From UMGS1781 sp045628105 (GTDB taxonomy: Bacteria > Bacillota > Clostridia > TANB77 > CAG-508): 5,156 nt of DNA. The stretch spans positions 1-5,156 of the forward strand of contig JAZQOX010000052.1 of NCBI GenBank assembly GCA_045628105.1, written 5' to 3'. A program made the position numbers and the translations under genes. Shown in pieces: positions 1 through 4,706 of the stretch (position 1 is its first letter; each line of letters starts with the position of its first letter). The notes under the pieces were generated by a model. It saw only the letters and a program-made list of their open reading frames with translations, ran no database searches and was not told the origin of the DNA.

Positions 1-53
1 AAATGCTGAAAATACTTGCGAGAATCCTTGCTGGGAAGATAAGTAGTTGCCAG
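1..53 (+). rRNA. rrf: 5S ribosomal RNA, 3' end only (partial)
   Basis: The first ~53 bases read like the 3' half of a Clostridia 5S rRNA, the small RNA of the large ribosomal subunit. There is a 'TACTTG' segment, then a hairpin (GCGAG 18-22, loop 23-26, CTTGC 27-31), then 'CTGGGAAGATAAGTAG', and finally 'TTGCCAG', which would pair with the missing 5' end. A tRNA-Asn follows 10 bases later, a normal arrangement at the end of Bacillota rRNA operons. The exact 3' end is uncertain by a few bases. The call rests on pattern and context, since the 5' half lies outside the window. Confidence 0.72.
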
Positions 54-63
54 ATTTTTTTAT

Positions 64-139
64 TCCCCAATAGCTCAGTTGGTAGAGCGCTCGGCTGTTA
101 ACCGATAGGTCGTAGGTTCAAGTCCTACTTGGGGAGCCA
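64..139 (+). tRNA. tRNA-Asn, anticodon GTT
   Basis: This is a complete cloverleaf. The 7-bp acceptor stem is TCCCCAA 64-70 with TTGGGGA 129-135, the D stem GCTC 73-76 with GAGC 85-88, and the T stem GTAGG 112-116 with CCTAC 124-128 around the loop TTCAAGT. The anticodon loop CTGTTAA (95-101) carries GTT at 97-99, which reads Asn codons AAC and AAU. Discriminator G136 is followed by a genome-encoded CCA (137-139). The outermost anticodon-stem pair (C90 and T106) is mismatched, while the other four pairs are good. It lies just behind the 5S rRNA and is probably processed from the same rRNA transcript. Confidence 0.97.
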
Positions 140-151
140 AAAGTAAAGAAG

Positions 152-180
152 GTAGTAACAAGAAGTTACTGCTTTTTTTT
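152..180 (+). terminator. Rho-independent terminator of the rRNA-tRNA operon
   Basis: An 8-bp stem, GTAGTAAC (152-159) with GTTACTGC (165-172) including one G-T pair, encloses the loop AAGAA and is followed by eight T (173-180). It sits 12 bases after the tRNA CCA and should end the rRNA/tRNA transcript, separating it from the pilin-like gene. Confidence 0.92.
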
Positions 181-199
181 GTTGAACGACATATCGGTG

Positions 200-273
200 T
201 TACAATTAAACATTATTACAATTATATTACAATCATATTAAATTTAGATTACAACAATGAAAAACATTTACAA
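200..273 (+). repeat. Five direct TTACAA hexamers in an A/T-rich leader
   Basis: TTACAA occurs at 200-205, 216-221, 227-232, 249-254 and 268-273, and the reverse complement TTGTAA occurs once at 307-312. Start-to-start spacings are 16, 11, 22 and 19 bases, so two of them fit one or two helical turns. The last copy overlaps the predicted -35 box of the pilin-like gene. It could be a regulator-binding cluster or simple-sequence drift in A/T-rich DNA. No function is established. Confidence 0.5.
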
Positions 274-295
274 CAAAATATTTAAATGCTAAAAT
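267..295 (+). promoter_or_regulatory. Sigma-A-type promoter of the pilin-like gene
   Basis: The -35 box TTTACA (267-272) and the -10 box TAAAAT (290-295) each match consensus at five of six positions and are 17 bases apart. TG at 287-288 gives an extended -10 (TGCTAAAAT). Transcription would start near 302, leaving a short leader with an AGGAG ribosome binding site (315-319) seven bases before the ATG at 327. Confidence 0.7.
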
Positions 296-326
296 AAAAC
301 TATATATTGTAAAAAGGAGAAAAAGG

Positions 327-557
327 ATGAACATAAGAAAAGATAAAGGTGTAACATTAATTTCACTAATTATAACAATTATTTTGCTAATGATTTTGAT
401 GGGAATTACAGTGGGAACAATATTACAAAATAGAACTTTGGATGTAGCTAGAGATGCGAAGGATGAAATTGAATCAGATATAAATAAAAAACGGTGGAAT
501 TATAGTAGGAATAAAAAATATAATAAATCAAACAGACCAAATGGATTGTGTACATGA
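327..557 (+). CDS. Prepilin-type N-terminal segment of the split surface protein
   Basis: The 76-codon frame starts with a short basic leader (MNIRKDKG) and a hydrophobic helix at about residues 9-33, the class III signal of type IV pilins and pseudopilins. A prepilin peptidase would cut after Gly8. Mature position 5, normally Glu in pilins, is Ser13 here. A charged helical stretch follows (DARDEIE-like, about residues 39-52). From about residue 55 the product turns into Lys/Arg/Asn-rich sequence, as expected from out-of-frame reading of A-rich DNA. In the +1 frame the same bases give 'KNGGIIVGIKNII' and run straight into the Cys repeats. The start is fixed by AGGAG at 315-319 and a good promoter. 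The true fragment probably ends near the A6 tract at 486-491, and the last ~20 residues are likely not native. Confidence 0.7.
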   Translation: MNIRKDKGVTLISLIITIILLMILMGITVGTILQNRTLDVARDAKDEIESDINKKRWNYSRNKKYNKSNRPNGLCT

Positions 558-1653
558 ATGGGGAGAATGGGTTGACCAGGACCTAGTATGCTTAAGTAAT
601 GGAATTAGAAAAAGAACTTGTTTAAAATGTGGCAAAGACAATTATTTGTCTTTAGATATAGTTCCACATGATTGGGGAGAATGGGATATTCAAGAGGCAA
701 CATGTACTACTACAGGTAAAAAAACAAGAATATGTAACAGATGTGGTGAGAAAGAAACAATTATTTTAGCAAAAATTCCACACAATTTTGTAAATGGTTT
801 ATGCAGTATGTGTCAACATAAACTAGTCATAGGTGCATATATAGTTGGGTATGACCCAAGAATTGCAGAAGACGGAAGTCAAATAAATATAAGCTACACC
901 TCAATGGGGTCATATGTTAATACATCAGCAGGTAGGGCTGCAAGCGAATATGGTGATGGGACGAATGGAAATGGAAGTGGAAATCAAACATTTTCTATTA
1001 ATAGTTCAACAGAACAAATATGGAAAATATTAGGAATAGATGATGGAAATATAATAATAACAACTGCAGATGGAATAACTGCTGATAATGGGAATAACTT
1101 TAAACTTAGGGGAAGAGCAGGGTATGTTAATCTTGCAGATGAAACAAATAAAATATCAAGTATATATGGGCATGGAAAATATGCAAAGACGGATAAATAT
1201 TTATATACAATTGACGGAACAAACATAAATAGTGCTGGAAGATCAATAAACTTTGATGATGTAACCAGACTAGGAGCAAATTTGGGTTTAATAACTAAAA
1301 CGATTAGAACAAATGAAGATGGTTATGTTCTTAATGATAATGGAACAGTAAGTCAGTATTCAACTATGTGGTATTGGGGTGAAGATGTTGTTCCAAGCGA
1401 AGGAAGAAAATGGAAAAACATGGATGCTAATTCAAGCATTACAATTGGTGTAACAAGGGGAAAGGCATTTGATTATAGTGGTATTTGCAATGGAGTATTA
1501 TGTACCAATAATCTGACGATGTTTTCAAATGCATCAGCTTATATGGGAGGTGTTTTTATATATTGGAGCATTCAAAATACAAATAGTACAGGAATTGCAA
1601 GTCACGGAAATTATTTAGTATATGGAGATTCACGGAAATTCAGCACAAGGTAG
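541..1653 (+). CDS. Cys-repeat and surface-domain part of the split pilin-like protein
   Basis: This is the main body of the surface protein, 370 codons if counted from the ATG at 541. No Shine-Dalgarno sequence precedes that ATG and the frame is open back to 484, so it is probably an internal Met. Residues 5-80 are two 38-residue repeats with C-X9-C-X2-C spacing, and 88-93 is a partial unit (CSMCQH). Residues ~97-370 form a globular domain with 'IGAYIVGYDP', 'IWKILGIDDGNIII' (160-173), 'IYGHGKYA' (208-215) and 'AGRSINFDD'. I recall similar blocks from clostridial pilin-like surface proteins but cannot name a domain family firmly. The frame ends at TAG 1651-1653 after an out-of-frame 'SRKFSTR'. 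The expected C-terminus continues in another frame to 1756. Function is unknown; a role as an extracellular or adhesive structure is inference. Confidence 0.65.
   Translation: MDCVHEWGEWVDQDLVCLSNGIRKRTCLKCGKDNYLSLDIVPHDWGEWDIQEATCTTTGKKTRICNRCGEKETIILAKIPHNFVNGLCSMCQHKLVIGAYIVGYDPRIAEDGSQINISYTSMGSYVNTSAGRAASEYGDGTNGNGSGNQTFSINSSTEQIWKILGIDDGNIIITTADGITADNGNNFKLRGRAGYVNLADETNKISSIYGHGKYAKTDKYLYTIDGTNINSAGRSINFDDVTRLGANLGLITKTIRTNEDGYVLNDNGTVSQYSTMWYWGEDVVPSEGRKWKNMDANSSITIGVTRGKAFDYSGICNGVLCTNNLTMFSNASAYMGGVFIYWSIQNTNSTGIASHGNYLVYGDSRKFSTR
553..780 (+). repeat. Two in-frame 114-bp repeats encoding Cys/His zinc-ribbon-like units
   Basis: Each unit is exactly 38 codons: 553-666 starts HEWGEW and 667-780 starts HDWGEW. 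Both carry C-X9-C-X2-CG (Cys at residues 17, 27, 30 and 55, 65, 68 counted from the ATG at 541) and end in a Pro before the next His. A third, cut-down unit (781 onward) keeps His81 and C-X2-C-X-H (C88, C91, H93). The spacing suggests metal binding. Repeats of the style 'H-W-G-x-W...C...CxxCG' are known in clostridial surface proteins. Metal binding itself is inferred. Confidence 0.8.
1602..1640 (+). repeat. 11-bp direct repeat pair at the second frame break
   Basis: TCACGGAAATT occurs at 1602-1612 and again at 1630-1640, 28 bases apart. 28 is not a multiple of three, and losing one copy plus the intervening bases would join the middle frame directly to the C-terminal frame ('ASHGNSAQGSARVRPVV'). 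The repeat may be a trace of the event that broke the frame, or a coincidence. Confidence 0.6.
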
Positions 1654-1756
1654 TGCACGTGTAAGACCAGTAGTTTATCTACGTAGTGATATATATTTGG
1701 ATTATAATGCAACAACACAAACATATACAATTCTTGAGGAACCATCGATTAATTAA
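1619..1756 (+). other. C-terminal remnant of the surface protein in the third frame
   Basis: This frame is open from just after a TAG at 1616-1618 to the TAA at 1754-1756. It translates as 'HGNSAQGSARVRPVVYLRSD' and then a Tyr/Thr-rich end finishing 'TILEEPSIN'. The RVRPVVYLRSD segment resembles the 'GVRPVVSLKSD' ending seen in clostridial surface proteins of this type. It has no start codon context of its own and is best read as the displaced 3' end of the upstream gene. Confidence 0.7.
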
Positions 1757-1767
1757 ATAAAATTTTT

Positions 1768-1800
1768 AAGAGCAGAAATTGAAATTTCTGCTCTTATTTA
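1768..1800 (+). terminator. Terminator after the pilin-like gene
   Basis: A 12-bp perfect stem, AAGAGCAGAAAT (1768-1779) with ATTTCTGCTCTT (1784-1795), encloses a four-base loop TGAA and is followed by the short T-rich run ATTTA. It lies 11 bases after the TAA at 1754-1756, which supports that TAA as the real gene end. The T-tract is weak, but the stem is strong. Confidence 0.75.
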
Positions 1801-1813
1801 GCAAAATCGTAAC

Positions 1814-1842
1814 TTGAATAATACCAATTTTTATGATAGTAT
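1814..1842 (+). promoter_or_regulatory. Predicted promoter of the add operon
   Basis: The -35 box TTGAAT (1814-1819) and -10 box TAGTAT (1837-1842) are 17 bases apart. TG at 1834-1835 gives an extended -10 (TGATAGTAT). It lies just after the upstream terminator and about 33 bases before the add start codon. The -10 is only a 4/6 match, so the extended element carries part of the case. Confidence 0.55.
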
Positions 1843-1875
1843 TAATGTGTATTTAAAATATGGAGGAAACCTAAA

Positions 1876-2922
1876 ATGGATAAAAATATAAAAGAAATAC
1901 AGGATATGCCAAAAGTTATTTTACATTTACATTTAGATGGATCATTAAGACCAGAAACTGTACAAGAATGGTTAAAAGAACAAGGAGAAGAACATTCACT
2001 AGAAGAAGTTAAGAAAATGTTAATGGTAGAAAAGGACTGTAGAGATTTAAACGAATATTTAACAAAATTTGATTTGCCTGTAAGAATGCTACAAACGAAA
2101 GAACATATTGAAAGAGCTGTATATGAACTATATGAAGATTTAGCAAATCAAAATGTAATTTATGCAGAAGTAAGATTTGCACCAAGTAAACATACTTTTG
2201 AGGGACTTTCTTATGATGAAGTTGTTGAGGCTGCTATTAATGGTTTAAACAAAGCTAAAAGTGAATTAAGTATTGATGGAAACCTTATTTTATGTTGCAT
2301 GAGGGGAGAAGGAAAAGAAAATTATAAAGAAAATTTAGATACAGTTAAAGTTGCACAAGAATATGTAAACAAAGGTGTTTGTGCAATTGATTTAGCAGGT
2401 GCAGAAGCTTTATTTAAAACTGAAAATTTTGAGAATATTTTTAAACTTGCAAAAGAAAAAAACATTCCATTTACAATACATGCAGGAGAGGCAGATGGAC
2501 CAGAAAGTATAAAAAAGGCATTAGAGTTTGGAGCTAAAAGAATTGGACATGGTGTAAGATGCTTGGAAGACAATAAATTAGTAAGTGAACTTGTAAAAAA
2601 TGAAATTCCACTTGAGATATGTCCAATTAGTAATTTGCAAACACAAGCTGTAACAGGGGTGCATCCAATTGAAGAATTGTACAAAAAAGGCATTAATGCA
2701 ACAATAAGCACGGATAATAACACTGTTTCAAACACAGATATAATACAAGAATATGAATATATTTTAAATAATACAAATTTAACAATAGGGGATTTATATA
2801 AAATGAATAAAAACGCTGCCAGATCTATATTTGGGACACCAAATAAAAAAGCAGAACTTATTGCTAAAATAGAAAAAAATAAAAGTAATAATTTAGAAAA
2901 TAAAGAATTAGAAATGAAGTAA
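1876..2922 (+). CDS. add: Adenosine deaminase
   Basis: This 348-residue cytoplasmic zinc enzyme hydrolyses adenosine (and usually deoxyadenosine) to inosine and ammonia in purine salvage. It has the amidohydrolase TIM-barrel motifs in order: H17-L-H19-L-D-G-S (zinc ligands), 'RFAPSKH' at 100-106, 'HAGE' at 202-205 with catalytic Glu205, 'IGHGVR' at 223-228 with His225, and 'STDN' at 278-281 with zinc ligand Asp280. The next residue, the second Asp in the mouse and E. coli enzymes, is Asn281, followed by 'NTVSNTD'. I recall the DN form from many Gram-positive members, so activity is still expected. Length is normal, apart from a Lys/Glu/Asn-rich end after about residue 330. The ATG is set by GGAGG at 1862-1866. 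A nucleoside phosphorylase follows after 12 bases with its own GGAGG, so the two are almost certainly one operon. Confidence 0.95.
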   Translation: MDKNIKEIQDMPKVILHLHLDGSLRPETVQEWLKEQGEEHSLEEVKKMLMVEKDCRDLNEYLTKFDLPVRMLQTKEHIERAVYELYEDLANQNVIYAEVRFAPSKHTFEGLSYDEVVEAAINGLNKAKSELSIDGNLILCCMRGEGKENYKENLDTVKVAQEYVNKGVCAIDLAGAEALFKTENFENIFKLAKEKNIPFTIHAGEADGPESIKKALEFGAKRIGHGVRCLEDNKLVSELVKNEIPLEICPISNLQTQAVTGVHPIEELYKKGINATISTDNNTVSNTDIIQEYEYILNNTNLTIGDLYKMNKNAARSIFGTPNKKAELIAKIEKNKSNNLENKELEMK

Positions 2923-2934
2923 TGGAGGAAAGAA

Positions 2935-3684
2935 ATGAGTTTATTTGAATCATATGATAATAGTGAAGAAGTAATTAAACCAGGAGATGCTGCTGTAGAT
3001 AAAACAAAACTACCAGAAATTGCAATATTAACATTTAAACAAAGTTTAATGGATGAAATTGCAAAAGACGCAAATTATGAAAAATGTGGATTTATTGAAA
3101 TTGGGGAAACTATTCCAATTTACAAAACAAGATATAATAGCAAAGATATTGTGGTAACAAGATTTTTAGTTGGAGGACCTGCTGCTTCAGGTATAATTGA
3201 AGAGCTTGCAGCAAGAGGAGTTAAAAAATTTATTATATTTGGATCTTGTGGAACGTTAACTAAAGAAATTCCAGCAGGATGTTTTATATTACCAAGTGAA
3301 GCATACAGGGATGAAGGAACAAGCTATCATTATTTGCCAGTTTCTGACTTTATACAGGTTGATACGGTAGATAATTTAGCCCAAATTTTTGACAAGATTA
3401 ACTTAGACTATGTTAAAACAAAAACATGGACAACTGATGCAATGTACAGAGAAACAATTGACAATGTTGAAAAAAGAAAAAAACAAGGATGTTTAGTAGT
3501 TGAAATGGAATGTGCATCAATAATGGCTGTTTCGAAAGTAAGAGGACTTGAAACATATCAATTTTTATATTCAGATGACACTTTAGATTCAGAAAAGTGG
3601 GATGCAAGAACTTTATTAGATGATAGAACAGATTTTGTAAAAGTATGCCTAGAAATTGCTTTAAAAATTACAGAAGAAATTTAA
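2935..3684 (+). CDS. Nucleoside phosphorylase (PNP/uridine phosphorylase family)
   Basis: This 249-residue enzyme belongs to the NP-I (PNP_UDP_1) family, which splits nucleosides with phosphate into a free base and ribose-1-phosphate. Visible blocks are 'VGGPAAS' (79-85), 'FGSCGTL' (102-108), 'YRDEGTSYHY' (124-133, base-site region), 'TWTTDAMYRET' (164-174), 'VVEMECASIMA' (188-198, with the ribose-binding EME segment) and 'SDD' at 213-215, where the family usually places its catalytic Asp. Length fits the family. The sequence most resembles clostridial proteins annotated as uridine phosphorylase-like (COG2820 type), so base preference is uncertain. Coupling to add makes inosine, releasing hypoxanthine, a reasonable inferred substrate. 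The start follows GGAGG at 2924-2928 and lies 12 bases after add. A strong terminator follows 9 bases after the stop. Confidence 0.9.
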   Translation: MSLFESYDNSEEVIKPGDAAVDKTKLPEIAILTFKQSLMDEIAKDANYEKCGFIEIGETIPIYKTRYNSKDIVVTRFLVGGPAASGIIEELAARGVKKFIIFGSCGTLTKEIPAGCFILPSEAYRDEGTSYHYLPVSDFIQVDTVDNLAQIFDKINLDYVKTKTWTTDAMYRETIDNVEKRKKQGCLVVEMECASIMAVSKVRGLETYQFLYSDDTLDSEKWDARTLLDDRTDFVKVCLEIALKITEEI

Positions 3685-3693
3685 TAAATTGAT

Positions 3694-3726
3694 AAAAAAA
3701 CACTTATAAAAATATAAGTGTTTTTT
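3694..3726 (+). terminator. Terminator of the add-phosphorylase operon
   Basis: CACTTATA (3701-3708) pairs perfectly with TATAAGTG (3713-3720) around AAAA. It is extended by A-T pairs between the A-run at 3694-3700 and the six T at 3721-3726. The A-run before the stem would also supply a U-tract on the opposite strand, so it may work in both directions. Confidence 0.93.
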
Positions 3727-3803
3727 ATTATTTTTTGGACAAAAAGAAATTATAAAATCTAAAATTCACGTTACTATTTTGTTGCAATAATTACCAGAAA
3801 GCA

Positions 3804-3832
3804 TTGACTTTTGACAAGAAAGCCGATATAAT
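3804..3832 (+). promoter_or_regulatory. Promoter of minDE
   Basis: The -35 box TTGACT (3804-3809) lies 17 bases before a perfect -10 TATAAT (3827-3832), with the predicted start near 3839. A second TTGACA at 3811-3816 is only 10 bases from the -10 and cannot pair with it as a -35. The rest of the spacer before it (3727-3803) is A/T-rich and shows no other clear element. Confidence 0.85.
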
Positions 3833-3877
3833 ATTATATGTTAAAAAACATTGAAAAATGCGAGGAGGATAGATGTT

Positions 3878-4672
3878 ATGGGAGAAGTAATAGTTATAAC
3901 ATCAGGAAAAGGTGGAGTTGGTAAAACAACAACTACAGCAAACCTTGGGTCTAGTCTAGCAGAAATGGGAAAAAAAGTCGTTTTGGTAGATACAGATATT
4001 GGTCTTAGAAATCTTGATGTTGTTATGGGACTAGAAAATAGAATTGTATATGATTTAGTTGACGTAATAGAAGAAAAATGCAAATTAAGACAAGCTCTTA
4101 TAAAGGATAAACGTTTTGAAGAATTATTCTTATTACCTGCTGCCCAAACACGAGATAAAAATGCTATAAATGAAGAACAAATGAAGGAACTAACAGAAAA
4201 ATTAAAAGAGGAATTCGATTATGTATTAATTGATTGCCCTGCAGGTATAGAGCAAGGATTTAAAAATGCTGTTGCTGGAGCGGATAGAGCAATAGTAGTA
4301 ACAACTGCAGAAATTTCTTCAATAAGAGATGCTGATAGAATAATAGGTCTTTTAGAAGCAGCAGAAATAAAGAATCCAGAGTTAGTAGTTAACCGTTTAA
4401 GACCAGCAATGGTTAAAAAAGGTGAAATGATGGAAGTAGAAGACATCGTAGATTTATTAAGTGTAGATTTAATAGGTGTTGTGCCAGATGACGAATACAT
4501 TATAACACAAACAAATAAAGGAGAACCAGTAATAAAAAATAAAAAAGCTCCATCAGGAAAAGCATATATAGAAATTGCAAGACGTGTACTTGGAGAAAAT
4601 ATAGAAGTAACTATGCCAGGAAGAGAAAAAGGCTTTTGGGCTAAAATAAAAAGTTGGTTCAAAAAACAATAA
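3878..4672 (+). CDS. minD: Septum site-determining protein MinD
   Basis: MinD is the membrane-cycling ATPase of the Min system, which keeps the FtsZ ring away from the poles. The 264-residue protein has the deviant Walker A 'SGKGGVGKTT' (9-18, signature Lys11 and Lys16), 'LVDTDIGLRNLD' (36-47, with Asp40), 'LIDCPAGIE' (117-125, Walker B-like, Asp119) and a C-terminal amphipathic membrane-targeting helix 'KGFWAKIKSWFKK' (251-263). The start is the ATG at 3878: AGGAGG at 3863-3868 is nine bases upstream, and 'MGEVIVITSGKGG' is the usual MinD opening. An in-frame TTG at 3851 would add nine residues, but it has no suitable ribosome binding site and its codons span the Shine-Dalgarno. minE follows after 34 bases, so they are co-transcribed. 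No minC lies upstream; the neighbour there is a terminated salvage operon. Confidence 0.97.
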   Translation: MGEVIVITSGKGGVGKTTTTANLGSSLAEMGKKVVLVDTDIGLRNLDVVMGLENRIVYDLVDVIEEKCKLRQALIKDKRFEELFLLPAAQTRDKNAINEEQMKELTEKLKEEFDYVLIDCPAGIEQGFKNAVAGADRAIVVTTAEISSIRDADRIIGLLEAAEIKNPELVVNRLRPAMVKKGEMMEVEDIVDLLSVDLIGVVPDDEYIITQTNKGEPVIKNKKAPSGKAYIEIARRVLGENIEVTMPGREKGFWAKIKSWFKKQ

Positions 4673-4706
4673 AGAATAAAAAGCTTTGCTTTGGAAAGGA
4701 AATAAA

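Larger units (their letters stand above)
327..1756 (+). pseudogene. Pilin-like Cys-repeat surface protein gene, spread over three reading frames
   Basis: One gene appears to run from the ATG at 327 to the TAA at 1754-1756, but its reading frame moves by +1 twice. The first shift must lie between the frame stop at 481-483 and the TGA at 555-557; two A6 tracts (486-491 and 513-518) are the obvious slip sites. The second must lie between 1619 and 1650. Removing one base at each site gives a continuous protein of about 475 residues: a prepilin-type N-terminus, two Cys-rich repeats, a large surface domain, and an end reading 'RVRPVVYLRSD'. The internal ATG at 541 has no ribosome binding site, so independent translation of the middle is unlikely. 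Clostridia commonly carry such N-termini and 'VRPVVSL'-type endings in one protein. The single-gene reading is well supported. Whether it is decayed, phase-variable, recoded or mis-sequenced cannot be told here. Confidence 0.75.

Noticed and set aside
64..139. tRNA-Asn as an integration site for a mobile element carrying the pilin-like gene
   Set aside because: I found no second copy of the tRNA 3' end, no integrase and no phage genes in the window. The tRNA also has its own normal terminator.
541..543. Independent start codon for the Cys-repeat protein
   Set aside because: There is no Shine-Dalgarno sequence before it and the frame is open upstream to 484, so it is better explained as an internal Met of a frameshifted gene.
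1757..1875. Possible purine riboswitch before add
   Set aside because: The leader after the predicted start is only about 25 bases. The hairpin at 1768-1795 is a simple terminator of the previous gene, and no purine aptamer pattern is visible.
2322..2735. Minus-strand open frame of 137 codons inside add
   Set aside because: It is the antisense shadow of a clearly conserved adenosine deaminase and has no recognisable motifs. The same applies to the minus-strand frames inside minD, the phosphorylase and the surface gene.
3735..3765. A second promoter in the minD upstream region (TTGGAC ... TAAAAT)
   Set aside because: The spacing is 19 bases and both boxes are weak, and the promoter at 3804-3832 is far better.
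3851..3877. TTG start nine codons upstream of the MinD ATG
   Set aside because: These codons run through the AGGAGG that serves the ATG at 3878, no ribosome binding site precedes the TTG, and MinD proteins normally open with 'MGEVIVITSGKGG'.
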